This document shows, piece by piece, positions 17,505-26,747 of a DNA stretch of 64,000 nucleotides (its first letter is position 1; each line of letters begins with the position of its first letter). Source of the stretch: Micromonospora sp. WMMD1128 (lineage in GTDB: Bacteria > Actinomycetota > Actinomycetes > Mycobacteriales > Micromonosporaceae); assembly GCF_027497235.1 (NCBI RefSeq), contig NZ_CP114902.1, positions 2,493,501 to 2,557,500 of the forward strand. The letters are read 5' to 3'. The translations under genes and the position numbers were made by a program. The notes beneath the pieces were generated by a model. The model saw only the letters and a program-made list of their open reading frames with translations, was not told where the DNA came from and ran no database searches.

Positions 17505-18650
17505 TCAGCCGTCGACGGGCCGGGCGGCCCACTCCGCCGCGATCCGGTCCGGGTCGCCGACCCGGAACTCCGGCGGCTCGTGCAGCAGGAAGTCCCGGTG
17601 GCTGATGTTCCACGCGTAGGCGCCCGCCATGGCGAACACCAGCACGTCGCCCACGCCCACCGGGCCGGCGTCCGCCGAGCGGGACAACACGTCCTTCGGC
17701 GTGCACAGTTGCCCGACCACGGTCACCGGCCCGCCGTCGGTGCGCGGGCCACCGCCGCCGCGCCGCCGGTGCACGGTGAACGGCTGCGCGTGCCCCTTCG
17801 CCGCCGGTGTCCGCAGGTGGTGCGTGCCGCCGGCCACCACCGCGAACCACTCGCCGTACGAGCGCTTCACGTCGATCACCTCGGTCAGGTACGCGCCGCA
17901 GTGGACGGTGACCGACCGGCCCGGCTCGATCCGCAGCCGCACCCCCGGGTACGCGTCGAGCACGTCGCCGAGCGCCCGGCCGTAACCGGCCCAGTCGAAC
18001 CGGGCCGCCGGGTCGCCGTAGTCGACGGCCATGCCGCCGCCCACGTCGACCTCCCGCGCCCCGATCTCGGCGACCGACCACCGGACCACTGCCTCGGCCA
18101 CCGCCCCGGCGAGCGGGGCGTCCAGCCCGCTGGCCAGGTGGGCGTGCACGCCGTGCACCTCGACGCAGGCCGGGGGACGGCGGGCGCACGCCACCGCGTC
18201 CGCCGGGTCCATCCCGAACGGGCTGGGCCGTCCCCCCATCACCAGGCTCGCCCCCGGCACGTCCAGGGGCAGGTTCACCCGCAGCAGCACCCGTGCCGTC
18301 CGGCCGGTGGCCACCGCCAGCGCGCCGAGGCGACGCAGCTCGGCCGGGGACTCCACGTGGATCCGCGCCACCCCCGCGGCGAGCGCGGCGCGCAGGTCCG
18401 CGTCGGTCTTGCCCGGCCCGGCGTACCCGGCGGCCGGTCGGCCGGGCAGCACCTCGGCCAGGCGGCGCAGCTCGCCGCGGCTGGCGGTCTCGAAGCCGTC
18501 GACGACCGGCGCGAGCGTGCGCAGCACGTCCGGCTCCGGGTTGGCCTTGACCGCGTAGAGCAACTCGACCGGCCGGGGCAGCGCCGCGCGGATCGCCCGC
18601 GCGTGCCCGGCCAGCGCGTCGAGGTCGTGGACGTACACCGGCCGGGTCAC
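17505..18650 (-). CDS. PLP-dependent decarboxylase of NIS siderophore operon (PvsE-like)
   Basis: Group III/IV (LysA/alanine-racemase fold) decarboxylase, 381 aa, with the PLP Lys35 in LLYAVKANPEP, the phosphate-binding VDVGGGMAVDYG, and GQLCTPKDVLS carrying the C-terminal active-site Cys. In vibrioferrin biosynthesis PvsE, of this family, supplies ethanolamine from serine, possibly as an ester; in staphyloferrin B SbnH decarboxylates a citryl-diaminopropionate intermediate. Which reaction applies here is not visible. GTG 18650 overlaps the stop of the upstream synthetase (GTGA), so the longer frame is rejected. It is the last gene of a four-gene iron-repressed operon. Confidence 0.88.
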   Translation of the reverse strand: MTRPVYVHDLDALAGHARAIRAALPRPVELLYAVKANPEPDVLRTLAPVVDGFETASRGELRRLAEVLPGRPAAGYAGPGKTDADLRAALAAGVARIHVESPAELRRLGALAVATGRTARVLLRVNLPLDVPGASLVMGGRPSPFGMDPADAVACARRPPACVEVHGVHAHLASGLDAPLAGAVAEAVVRWSVAEIGAREVDVGGGMAVDYGDPAARFDWAGYGRALGDVLDAYPGVRLRIEPGRSVTVHCGAYLTEVIDVKRSYGEWFAVVAGGTHHLRTPAAKGHAQPFTVHRRRGGGGPRTDGGPVTVVGQLCTPKDVLSRSADAGPVGVGDVLVFAMAGAYAWNISHRDFLLHEPPEFRVGDPDRIAAEWAARPVDG

Positions 18651-20242
18651 CGGCGAGCGCCGAACGGGTTCGGCACCGGCACGAACGGCGCGGCCCGGTC
18701 CGCGTCCCGCCGCCACCGCACCAGCAGGTTCGCCTTCGCCACGAGCGGGTCACCGGCAAGCAGCGCGCGCAACTCCGGCGGATCGTTCAGCTCGGCGGCC
18801 ACCGCCGAGACCACCGCGCGCACCTCCCGCCACAGGTCCGGCTCGATCCCCGGCCGGGCGTCGGCCAGGGCGCCGCAGACGCCGGCCAGGTGGTTGACGA
18901 ACAGGCAGTAGACGACGCGGCGGCGGGAGTCGTCCGCGCTGTACCCGGCCTGCCGCGGCACCCCGTCCGGCCAGGCGGTCCAGCGGCTGGTGTCGAGCTT
19001 CACCCCCTCCAGGTCGCGCAGCAGCATCCGGGCCGGGTGACCGTCGGCGTCGCGCACCACGACCACGTTCTGCAGGTGCGGCTCGTGCACCACGCCGTGC
19101 CGCAGCCAGGCGTACAGCACGGCCGGCGCGAGCAGCCCGACGTAGCGCCGCCACCAGCCCACCGGGTCGGTGACCGGCAGCGGCGCGGCGGCGAGCGCCG
19201 CCGCCAGCACCGGAGTCTGCCCGGGCCGCAGGTGGGCGCGCAGCCCGGTGCGCAGGATCGTCCCGTACGCCTCGTCCGCGCCGGGGGAGTCGACGGTCCG
19301 GTAGGCGGGTTCGGCGAGCAACGCCACGCCGTCGGGCAGCGGGATCCCGGCGAGCAGCCCGGTAAGCGCGACCGCGCCGGTCAGCTCGTACCTGGCGTTC
19401 TTGCGCAGGCAGTTGGTGATCCGCACGTGCAGGCTCGTCTTCACGAACAGGTCCGCGTCGGGGGAGTAGAGCGTGCGGACGCTCGCGGTCGGCCGCACCG
19501 GCGCGCCGGCCGGGCCGAGCCGGCGTACCCGGGGATCCGCCGGCGGCACCAGCGCGAGCTGCCACGGGTGCACCGGCAGCGCCAGGTGCCCGGCCGGTGG
19601 GCGCGGCGGGTCCAGGGCGGCCAGCAGCTCCTCGACCGGCCCGGCCTCGGCCACCAGGTCGTCCGGCACGGCGAGCCAGTGCAACCGGAACGCGGCGCGT
19701 AGCTCCGGCGCGTACGCCCGCCAGCCGTCCGGATCGCCGCTGCGCCACTTCGGCGTCGGGTGGTGCGGGTGGCCCAGGACGAGCGACTGCTCGGACGCCA
19801 CGTAGGCGTCGAGGGCCGCGTCACCGGTCGGCGTCGGGTCGGCGGCCGGCCGCCCGGCCAGCAGCCGGGCCACGACGTCCCGGCTGGCTAGCACCTGCCC
19901 GATGAACTCGGGATTGTCGCGGCCGGTGCGCGCGGTCAGCTCCGCCGCCACCAGCCCGGCCAGTCGCTCGGCGTCCACCCCGGCCCACCGGCCGCCGTCG
20001 AGCCGGTGTCGCACCGGGCCGTGGTAGCGGTGCGCGCCGACCGGCGACACCCGGGTCACCGCGCACCGCAGCACCACCCCGGTGGCGCCGAGCCGCACCC
20101 GTACCTCGTCGGGGGTCACGGTGACCGCGCCGGCCGGCGCGGCAACCTCGCGGACCAGGCAGCCGAACACGGCGTGCGCGGTGGCCAGGTCCGCCGGGCG
20201 GGTGTGCGGCGCCGCCCGGCGGCGCAGGCCCGTGCTCGTCAT
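18647..20242 (-). CDS. IucA/IucC-type NIS synthetase (second copy)
   Basis: ATP-dependent synthetase that adenylates a carboxylate (typically of citrate) and condenses it with an amine or alcohol. 531 aa, close to the usual 550-600. Family landmarks: HPTPKWRSG near residue 160, LPVHPWQLALV, KTSLHVRITNCLRKNARYE, HEPHLQNVVVV and LLRDLEGVKLD, which line the ATP site. ATG 20242 overlaps the TGA of the preceding synthetase gene (ATGA). The partner order ATP-grasp, IucA/C, IucA/C, decarboxylase matches pvsA-B-D-E of vibrioferrin. Confidence 0.9.
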   Translation of the reverse strand: MTSTGLRRRAAPHTRPADLATAHAVFGCLVREVAAPAGAVTVTPDEVRVRLGATGVVLRCAVTRVSPVGAHRYHGPVRHRLDGGRWAGVDAERLAGLVAAELTARTGRDNPEFIGQVLASRDVVARLLAGRPAADPTPTGDAALDAYVASEQSLVLGHPHHPTPKWRSGDPDGWRAYAPELRAAFRLHWLAVPDDLVAEAGPVEELLAALDPPRPPAGHLALPVHPWQLALVPPADPRVRRLGPAGAPVRPTASVRTLYSPDADLFVKTSLHVRITNCLRKNARYELTGAVALTGLLAGIPLPDGVALLAEPAYRTVDSPGADEAYGTILRTGLRAHLRPGQTPVLAAALAAAPLPVTDPVGWWRRYVGLLAPAVLYAWLRHGVVHEPHLQNVVVVRDADGHPARMLLRDLEGVKLDTSRWTAWPDGVPRQAGYSADDSRRRVVYCLFVNHLAGVCGALADARPGIEPDLWREVRAVVSAVAAELNDPPELRALLAGDPLVAKANLLVRWRRDADRAAPFVPVPNPFGARR

Positions 20243-21858
20243 CGCGTCTCCCGCAGGTAGTTCGGGCCGGTGCGCCGGTAGTACTTGTTCACGTCGGCGC
20301 AGCCGAGCCGCTGCTTCGGCAGCAGGGTGCCGGCGGTGACCATCGCCTTGACCGGCAACCGGTCGGCCCGCAGCACCCGCTCGGTGAAGGTCCGCGCCGC
20401 CGGCCCGTCGCCCCACCGGTCCCGCGCCGCGACGAGCCGGGGGGCCAGCGCGGCGGCCGGCGACGGCACGGGCACGCCCCGGGCCGCAAGCGCCAGCAGC
20501 GGCGCGGCGGCGGCCAGGTGCAGCGTGATGGTGACGAACACGTCGGCCAGCTCGCCCGGGTCGGCCGCCCACATCCGGGCGTCCCGCAGGGTCACCCCGT
20601 CCCGGTGCCGCCGGTCGAGCCGCGCGCCGTCGTCGTCCTTGTAGAGCAGGCCGAGTGTCCCGTCCGGCCGCAGCAGCAGGTGGATGTTCTGCGGATGGGC
20701 TTCCAGCGCCACGCCGTAGCGCAGCCACAGGCAGACGTGCCAGTCGAGCAGCAGGTCCAGATAGGACTCCAGCACGGCCACGGGACGGTCGCCGCCGATC
20801 CGCTCCAGCACGGTGCCGCCCGCCGGGTCCGGCGCGGCGAGCGCCGCCACCGGCACCACCCGGGTGCCGGACAGGTCCCGGGGGAACCGGCGGAGCAGGA
20901 ACGCCGGTCCGTCGGCGTCGCCGAGGTGACCGTAGGTGTGCTCGTCGGCGTGCCGGATCCGGCCGGCGAAGGCGGGTTCGGCGGCGGCGATCCGGTCCAG
21001 CAGCCCGGCCACCGCCGCGCCGTCGGCGAGGGTGTCCGGTCGCAGGCCGCGCCGGTTGCGGGCGCCGAGCGTGGCGGTGGGCAGCGGCAGCTTGAGATGG
21101 GTGTACGGGTCGTCGGCGAGCGCCACCGTCCGCATCGAGAGGGTGGGCCGCACGGTCACCGCCGGCCGGTCCGTCACCGGCAGCGCGTGCCGGGCCGCGG
21201 TGAGCGGGTGCGCCGGGAGCAGCAGGTCACCGGCCCGCTCCGCCGCCGGCCACCAGGCGGGCAACGGGCCGGTGAGCCGCACCTGCGCCCGGGGCGCGGC
21301 GTGCCAGCGCAGCGTGAAGCGGGGCGCGTGCTCCGGGGCGTACCGGATCAGGTCGTCGTCGTGGAGCCCGTGCCGGCAGCGGTCGGTCGGGTAGACCGGG
21401 TGGCCGGCGTGCGCGGCGAGCACGTCGTCGAGCAGCGCCGCCGCCATGCCGGCCGGCGCGGTCGTCCGCTCGGCGGCCACGGCGGCGAACACCGCCGGTC
21501 GGGCCCGGGCGGCGAGCCGGCGGGCCCGCAGGTCGGCGTGGCACTCGGCGGCGAACGTGCGCCACCCGGCCTCGGCCTCGGCGTCGCCGCTCGGGGTGAG
21601 CAGCACGAGCAGGCCGTCGAGCGTGTCCACCCGGCGGTCGCCGCCGCCCGCGACCCGGACGTCCACGGCGGCGGTCGCGCAGCGCAGCGCCGCCTGGAAC
21701 CCGTCGACCCGGACCGGTACGCGCAGCAGCCCGGCCGGGCACGGGGTCTCCCACCGGTCGCCGACGAGCCGGCCGTGACGCAGGAGACCGAGGTGGTCCT
21801 CGCGGAGCAGGGCGTCGAGCACCCGGGCGAACACCTGCCGCTCGCTGGCGTCGATCAT
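20239..21858 (-). CDS. IucA/IucC-type NIS synthetase (first copy)
   Basis: 539-aa NIS synthetase, divergent from its downstream neighbour, so the two likely do successive condensations. Landmarks: GHPVYPTDRCRHGL, LLPAHPLTAAR, RPTLSMRTVAL, LKLPLPTATLGARNRRGL, ALEAHPQNIHLLL, then YKDDDGARL, where the second enzyme has LRDLEGVKL. ATG 21858 shares one base with the TGA of the ATP-grasp gene (TGATG). The C-terminal LPKQRLGCADVNKYYRRTGPN is also typical. The substrate cannot be named from sequence. Confidence 0.9.
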   Translation of the reverse strand: MIDASERQVFARVLDALLREDHLGLLRHGRLVGDRWETPCPAGLLRVPVRVDGFQAALRCATAAVDVRVAGGGDRRVDTLDGLLVLLTPSGDAEAEAGWRTFAAECHADLRARRLAARARPAVFAAVAAERTTAPAGMAAALLDDVLAAHAGHPVYPTDRCRHGLHDDDLIRYAPEHAPRFTLRWHAAPRAQVRLTGPLPAWWPAAERAGDLLLPAHPLTAARHALPVTDRPAVTVRPTLSMRTVALADDPYTHLKLPLPTATLGARNRRGLRPDTLADGAAVAGLLDRIAAAEPAFAGRIRHADEHTYGHLGDADGPAFLLRRFPRDLSGTRVVPVAALAAPDPAGGTVLERIGGDRPVAVLESYLDLLLDWHVCLWLRYGVALEAHPQNIHLLLRPDGTLGLLYKDDDGARLDRRHRDGVTLRDARMWAADPGELADVFVTITLHLAAAAPLLALAARGVPVPSPAAALAPRLVAARDRWGDGPAARTFTERVLRADRLPVKAMVTAGTLLPKQRLGCADVNKYYRRTGPNYLRETR

Positions 21859-23030
21859 CAGGTGATGGTCCAGCTCAGCTCGCGGCGGAACACGGCGAGC
21901 GCGGCCCGCACCCCGTCCGGGTCGGGGCCGATGCCGTGCAGCGCGGCCAGGTAGTCGCGGTTGGTGCCGGTGTGCTCCGCGACCCGGCCCACCTGACGCA
22001 TCGGCCGGCAGGACAGCCGGACGCCGTCGCGGACGGTGTCCCGCCGTCCGGGTGCCGCGACGAGCCGGCCGGACCGGTCCGCGCAGACGTACTCGACCCG
22101 GGCGTGCCGGTCGAGCGTGGCCGGGTCGGGCAGGTCCAGCGCGGCCAGCGGCTCGCCCAGGTGCAGCCGGATGACGTGGGCGAACAGCGGCACCCCGAGC
22201 AGGTCGGTGAGGATCAGGTCCATCCGGTCGCCGATCAGACGGTCGTTCACCTCGATCAGCCGGATCCAGTCGCCCCGCACGACGTACTCGGTGTGGCAGG
22301 CCCCGAAGCCGACGCCGAGTGCGTCGAGCAGCGTGCCGAGCCGGGCGCGGTGGGCCGGTGGCGGGGGTGACCAGTCGAGGCTGACCTCGGTGAAGGTGGG
22401 TGGCGGGCCGAGGCCGGTGTGCCAGCCGCCAAGCGTCGCGAGCGAGCGTCCGTCGCCGAGCGTGTCGTAGGTGTGCAGCTCCCCGGTCAGGTACTCCTCG
22501 ACGACGAGCGCCACCTCCGGTCGCCGCCGGCGGATCGCGGCGACCCGGGCCGCCAGGTCGGCCCGGTCGGTGACCAGGTACGCGTCCTCGCTTGCCACCC
22601 CGTCGCGGGGCTTGACCACCGCCGGGAGGAGGCCGTTCGGCACGTCGGGCGGCGCGCCCGGGTCGACTGTCACCACGCGGACCGGGTCCAGGCCGGCGCG
22701 GGCGAGCGCGCGGCGCATGGCCGCCTTGTCCTTGCACCGCCGGGCCGCGTCCGGGTCCTTGCCGGGCAGGCCGAGCTTGCCGGCGGCGACGGCGGTCGCC
22801 TCCTGGAGGTGGTCGCTGTTGGACAGCAACGCGGCGGGCGGCTCGGCCGCCGTGGCCGCCACGACAGCCGCCGCGTCGCGGACCGCGCAGCGCCGCACCG
22901 GCGCGCCGGTGGGCCACTCGCCCGGCCGGTCGGTCAGCACGGTGACCGGCAGGTCGAGCGCGTCGGCCGCCGGGAGGAAGCCCTCCAGGACGGCGTCGGT
23001 GGGGTTCAACGCGGTCAGGTAGAGCCGCAT
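21858..23030 (-). CDS. ATP-grasp ligase of NIS operon (PvsA-like)
   Basis: 390-aa ATP-grasp enzyme that would form an amide between a carboxylate and an amino acid. In vibrioferrin PvsA has this role with alanine. Features seen: an N-terminal pre-grasp domain (residues 1-95), KLGLPGKDP then CKDKAAMRRAL, the ATP lysine in PAVVKPRDGVASEDAYLV, VVEEYLTGELHTYD, and metal ligands in RLIEVNDRLIGD. AGGAGG lies just before the ATG, and an iron box is 22 bp upstream, so this is the first gene of the operon. Confidence 0.87.
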   Translation of the reverse strand: MRLYLTALNPTDAVLEGFLPAADALDLPVTVLTDRPGEWPTGAPVRRCAVRDAAAVVAATAAEPPAALLSNSDHLQEATAVAAGKLGLPGKDPDAARRCKDKAAMRRALARAGLDPVRVVTVDPGAPPDVPNGLLPAVVKPRDGVASEDAYLVTDRADLAARVAAIRRRRPEVALVVEEYLTGELHTYDTLGDGRSLATLGGWHTGLGPPPTFTEVSLDWSPPPPAHRARLGTLLDALGVGFGACHTEYVVRGDWIRLIEVNDRLIGDRMDLILTDLLGVPLFAHVIRLHLGEPLAALDLPDPATLDRHARVEYVCADRSGRLVAAPGRRDTVRDGVRLSCRPMRQVGRVAEHTGTNRDYLAALHGIGPDPDGVRAALAVFRRELSWTIT

Positions 23031-23051
23031 CCCGCCTCCTCGCGCTCACGT

Positions 23052-23070
23052 TTAGGCAAGCCTATCCTAA
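23052..23070 (-). promoter_or_regulatory. Iron box of the vibrioferrin-like operon
   Basis: TTAGGCAAGCCTATCCTAA, a 19-bp imperfect palindrome with the IdeR/DmdR consensus ends, placed 22 bp upstream of the ATP-grasp start and 75 bp after the end of the desABCD-like operon. Repression by iron-loaded IdeR/DmdR is inferred. Confidence 0.88.
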
Positions 23071-23096
23071 ACATCCCATTCTGCGAGGTTCGCCAC

Positions 23097-23154
23097 GTCG
23101 GTCACCGGGGCGTCGGTCACGGGGCGTCGGTCACCAGGCGTCGGTCACCGGGGC
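23097..23154. repeat. Four-copy 14-15-bp tandem repeat over the desD stop
   Basis: Four units of GTCGGTCACCGGGGC or close variants (23097-23111, 23112-23125, 23126-23139, 23140-23154). The fourth unit contains the stop codon of the DesD-like gene, and the other units extend into the spacer, each repeating TGACC on the coding strand. Confidence 0.85.
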
Positions 23155-24914
23155 GGCGCGAACCGGGCCAGCGGGTTGGCGAGCGTGCCGGCGAACTGCA
23201 ACGCGGCGGACGGGTCGGCCAGGTCCACCATCTGCCGGTTGTTCCTGAGCTGGAGCCGGTTGAGACAGGACAGCGCGAACTCCGCCGCGAACAGGTCGTG
23301 CCGGCGCATCCGGTCGGCCAGGTGCGGCACGGTCTCGGCGTAACCCGTCGCGCAGTCGGCCACGGTGCGCCAGAAGTCGTCCTGGTCGAGCACGCCGGAG
23401 GTGTGCAGGGCGGCGCTCAGGTGCCGCAGGAAGCAGTCGAACACGTCGGTGAGGATGGCGAGGATCTTCTCGCCCTCCGGGATGGCCGCCCGGACCCGGC
23501 GCACCGGCGACGGCAGCTCGGCGTCCGGGTTCATCACCACGATCTCCTCGGCGATGTCCTTGAAGATCACCCGTTCCACCACGCCGCCGTCGAGCACCAG
23601 GATGACGTTCTCGCCGTGCGGCATGAACGCCAGGTCGTGGGCGTACAGGCTGTGCAGCAGCGGCACCAGGTAGGCGTCCAGGTAGCGGCGCAGCCAGTCC
23701 GCCGGCGGCAGCCCGGAGGCGTCGATCAGCGCGCCGGCCAGCGGGCGACCGTCCCGGTCGAGGTGCAGCAGCGACGCCATGGTGGCCAGCCGCCGGCCGG
23801 GCGGCAGGCCGGGCACCGGGCTCTCCCGCCAGAGCGCCGCGAGCATCTTCCGGTACGGCGAGGAGCGGTCAGTGGCCGCCTCGTACTGCCGGTGCCGGTA
23901 GCCGACCGCGGCCCGCTCCCGCAGGATGGTCAGGCCGGCGCGGCGGAACACCGGGTCGCCGTCGATCAGCGCGGCCAACCAGTCGTTGATCGCCGGCGTG
24001 GCCTCCATGTACGCGGCGGACAGGCCCCGCATGAAGCCCATGTTCAACACCGACAGCGCGGTCTTGACGTAGTGCCTCGCCGGGTCGGTGACGTTGAAGA
24101 AGGTACGGATGGACTGCTGGGCGAGGTGCTCGTCCGGCCCCTCGCCGAGGCAGACCAGCCGCCGCGTGGCCACCTCGCCGGCGAACGTCACGGCGAGCTT
24201 GTTCCACCACTGCCACGGGTGCACCGGGATGAGCAGGTAGTCGGCCGGGTCGAGGCCGAGCCCGGCGAGCGTGGCGGCGAACCGGTCCAGCGTCTCGTTG
24301 CCCAACTCGGCGCGGACGAGCGTGTCGTAGTCGAGGTCGGCGGCGCAGGTGAAGGTGGCGTGGTCGCGGTGCGCGGCCAGCCAGAACAGCCGGACCGGGG
24401 CGGCGGCCTCCGGGGCGTACCGATGGTAGTCGTGCGCGCCGAAGCCGAGCCGGCCGTTGTTCGCCACGAAGCAGGGGTGACCCTCGGTCATCCCCGTCTC
24501 GATGGCCTGGAAGTCGGCGGCGGCCAGCTCGGCGGCGGTGACCGGCGGCTTGCCGAGCTTGTACGCGGTGCCGGCGAGGGTGGAGGTGATCTCCTCCAGA
24601 TAGACCGGCAGGACCGCGTCGGTGAGGCCGAGCGCGCCGCGCAGTTCCACGCAGAGGTCGACGGCGTCGGGCGGCAGTTCCGCGCCGTCGCGGTGCCGGG
24701 TGATGCTCGCGGCGTCGATCTGCCAGTGGTCGAGCGCCAGCCGCCGCGCGGCGAACCGGTACTCCACGGTGCCGTCGTCGCCGCGCACGACCCACTGTCC
24801 GGGCCCGGCCGGCTCGGGGACGATCAGGCGTTCGTGGGCGAACTCGGCGAGCGCCTTGCGCACCAGCAGCCGGTTGGCCGTCGCCCACGCCTCGGGGGTC
24901 AGGTGGTCGATCAT
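23145..24914 (-). CDS. desD: DesD-like NIS synthetase (desferrioxamine-type)
   Basis: Iterative ATP-dependent synthetase that joins and cyclises N-hydroxy-N-succinyl(acetyl)-cadaverine units. 589 aa, matching DesD. Landmarks: TEGHPCFVANNGRLGFG, LIPVHPWQWWNKLA, RTFFNVTDPARHYVKTALSV, MGFMRGLSAAYMEATPAIN, LAFMPHGENVILVLDG and VIFKDIAEEIVV. It is clearly more DesD-like than the two IucA/IucC copies downstream. The ATG at 24914 overlaps the acyltransferase stop (ATGA), and AAGGAG precedes it. Last gene of the des-like operon. Confidence 0.92.
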   Translation of the reverse strand: MIDHLTPEAWATANRLLVRKALAEFAHERLIVPEPAGPGQWVVRGDDGTVEYRFAARRLALDHWQIDAASITRHRDGAELPPDAVDLCVELRGALGLTDAVLPVYLEEITSTLAGTAYKLGKPPVTAAELAAADFQAIETGMTEGHPCFVANNGRLGFGAHDYHRYAPEAAAPVRLFWLAAHRDHATFTCAADLDYDTLVRAELGNETLDRFAATLAGLGLDPADYLLIPVHPWQWWNKLAVTFAGEVATRRLVCLGEGPDEHLAQQSIRTFFNVTDPARHYVKTALSVLNMGFMRGLSAAYMEATPAINDWLAALIDGDPVFRRAGLTILRERAAVGYRHRQYEAATDRSSPYRKMLAALWRESPVPGLPPGRRLATMASLLHLDRDGRPLAGALIDASGLPPADWLRRYLDAYLVPLLHSLYAHDLAFMPHGENVILVLDGGVVERVIFKDIAEEIVVMNPDAELPSPVRRVRAAIPEGEKILAILTDVFDCFLRHLSAALHTSGVLDQDDFWRTVADCATGYAETVPHLADRMRRHDLFAAEFALSCLNRLQLRNNRQMVDLADPSAALQFAGTLANPLARFAPPR

Positions 24915-25480
24915 GCCCGCTGGTCTCCTTCGATGGCTTTCCGGAACCGCTCGCGGGTGCAGACGCTGAGGAGCGCGTCCTTCTCCGGTTTGCGGATCTC
25001 GCCGACGACGGTGAAGCCGACGGCGGCGTTGAGCGCGTGCACGGCGGTGTTGCGCACGTCCGGCTCCACCACCACCCGGCGGGTCGCCGGGTCGGCGAAC
25101 AGCCAGGCCATGATCGTGGTGAGGACCGCGTGGGTGAAGCCGTGCGCCGGGGTGTCGGTGGGAGCGCAGAGGAAGTGCATGCCGACGTCGCCGGGCTCCG
25201 GGTCGTACAACCCGACCAGCTCGACCCGGGCCGGGTCGTACCGTTCGGCCAGGAACGCCGGCCGGCCGCGCCACGAGCCGAGGTACGCGGCGTGGTGCGG
25301 GTGCGCGGCGATCGTCCGGTACGCCTCGGCCACACCCGCCACGTCGGCGTCGCCCATCAGCCAGAACGCGGCCTTCGGATGGGTGACCCAGCGGTGCAGC
25401 AGCGGCGCGTCCGCGTCGGCGTCAAGCGGGCGCAGCGTGAACTCGCCGAGCCGGTCGTCCAGATGCGAGAACGTACTCAC
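24911..25480 (-). CDS. desC: DesC-like GNAT hydroxylamine acyltransferase
   Basis: Transfers an acyl group (acetyl, succinyl or other) from CoA to the N-hydroxylated diamine. 189 aa of the IucB/AlcB/DesC GNAT branch: [15 protein letters not shown] near the start, [23 protein letters not shown] for CoA binding, and [15 protein letters not shown] 25480 overlaps the monooxygenase stop (GTGA), which rejects the longer frame. A diverged paralogue forms the C-terminal domain of the acylase fusion at 30365-33163. Confidence 0.9.
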   Translation of the reverse strand: MSTFSHLDDRLGEFTLRPLDADADAPLLHRWVTHPKAAFWLMGDADVAGVAEAYRTIAAHPHHAAYLGSWRGRPAFLAERYDPARVELVGLYDPEPGDVGMHFLCAPTDTPAHGFTHAVLTTIMAWLFADPATRRVVVEPDVRNTAVHALNAAVGFTVVGEIRKPEKDALLSVCTRERFRKAIEGDQRA

Positions 25481-26739
25481 GAGGCCACCCCGAAATCCTG
25501 GAACGCGATCGTCTTCTCGATCGGGTAGTGCTCGCGGCCCGTCAGCTCCCGGATGATCCACGAGTTGCGGTACGGGCCCATGCCCAGGTCGGGGGAGGTG
25601 ATGCTGTGCGTGTGCGTGCCGCCGTTCTGGAGGAACACGCCCCGGCCGGTGTGGTCGACGCTGTAGTTGCGGGCCACGTCGAAACGGCCGTGGGCGTCGA
25701 AGCGCAGCCGGTCGCGCACCGGCGCGAGGAACTCCGGCACCCGGTAGTGGTAGCCGGTGGCAAGCACCAGGCCCTCGGTGTCGAGCGTGAACCCCCGGTC
25801 CTGCTCGGTGTGGCGCAGCCCGAGCCGGTAGCGGCCGTCGACGTGTGCGGCGTCGACAAGTTCGGTGTTCGTCAGCAGCCGGGTCGGCGCCGGCCCGTGC
25901 AGGCTCTTGGCGTACAGCGTGTCGTAGATGTCGTTGATCAGGTCGGCGTTGATGCCCTTGAACAGCGGCTTCTGTGCCGCCTCCAGCCGGTAGCGGGTCG
26001 GCTCGGGCAGCGCGTGGAAATAGTCCACGTAGTCCGGTGAGGTCATCTCCAACGTCAGCTTGGTGTATTCCAGCGGGAAGAACCGGGGCGAGCGGGTGAC
26101 CCAGGTGAGCTGGTAGCCGTACGTGTCGATGTCGGCGAGCAGGTCGGCGTAGATCTCGGCGGCGCTCTGGCCGCTGCCGACGACGGTGATGCTGCCCTTG
26201 GCGCGCAGCGCCTCCCGGTGGTCCCGGTAGCGGGAGTTGTGGATCAGGTCGCCGCCGAGGCCGGCGCAGGCCGGCGGCAGGTACGGCGGGGTGCCGGTGC
26301 CGAGCACCAGGTGCCGGGCCCGGTGGGTGACCGGCCCGTCCGGGGTGTCGGCGTGCACCACGTAGTGGTCGCCGTCGTGCTCGACGCGGGTGACGGCGTG
26401 CCGGAAACGCAGGTTCGGCAGCTTCGCGGCGGCCCAGCGGCAGTAGTCGCTGTATTCGGCGCGCAGCGGGAAGAAGCTCTCCCGGATGTAGAACGGGTAG
26501 AGCCGGCCGGTCTCCTTCAGATAGTTGAGGAACGAGTACGGCGAGGTGGGGTCCGCGAGCGTGACCAGGTCGGCGATGAACGGCGTCTGCAACCGGGTCG
26601 AGTCGAGCATCATCCCCGGGTGCCAGTCGACGCCGTCGCGGGCCTCCAGGAACAGCCCGTCCAGGTCGTCGAGCGGCGCGGTGAGGCAGGCCAGGCCGAG
26701 GTTGTACGGGCCGAGGCCGATCGCGATGAAGTCCGGCAT
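25477..26739 (-). CDS. desB: DesB-like lysine/diamine N-hydroxylating monooxygenase
   Basis: FAD- and NADPH-dependent enzyme that N-hydroxylates cadaverine (IucD/DesB family). 420 aa. FAD-binding [11 protein letters not shown] is at about residues 7-17, [16 protein letters not shown] follows, then NADPH-binding [16 protein letters not shown] and the C-terminal [15 protein letters not shown] 26739 is preferred because GAGGAG lies 5 bases before it; the alternative GTG 26751 would put that ribosome site inside the gene. Eight bases separate it from the decarboxylase stop. Confidence 0.92.
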   Translation of the reverse strand: MPDFIAIGLGPYNLGLACLTAPLDDLDGLFLEARDGVDWHPGMMLDSTRLQTPFIADLVTLADPTSPYSFLNYLKETGRLYPFYIRESFFPLRAEYSDYCRWAAAKLPNLRFRHAVTRVEHDGDHYVVHADTPDGPVTHRARHLVLGTGTPPYLPPACAGLGGDLIHNSRYRDHREALRAKGSITVVGSGQSAAEIYADLLADIDTYGYQLTWVTRSPRFFPLEYTKLTLEMTSPDYVDYFHALPEPTRYRLEAAQKPLFKGINADLINDIYDTLYAKSLHGPAPTRLLTNTELVDAAHVDGRYRLGLRHTEQDRGFTLDTEGLVLATGYHYRVPEFLAPVRDRLRFDAHGRFDVARNYSVDHTGRGVFLQNGGTHTHSITSPDLGMGPYRNSWIIRELTGREHYPIEKTIAFQDFGVAS

Positions 26740-26747
26740 GTCTCTCC

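Noticed and set aside
17505..18716. Longer start for the PvsE-like decarboxylase
   Set aside because: The extra 22 residues overlap the synthetase gene and are Arg/Ala/Gly-rich; GTG 18650 makes the standard 4-bp overlap and begins with the conserved RPVYVHDL.
23097..23154. CRISPR-like direct repeats
   Set aside because: Units are 14-15 bp with no spacers and no cas genes nearby, so this is a simple tandem repeat.
22419..25556. 1045-codon plus-strand frame across the siderophore genes
   Set aside because: It spans several well-identified minus-strand genes and their spacers. The composition is that of antisense GC-rich DNA, with no recognisable domain.
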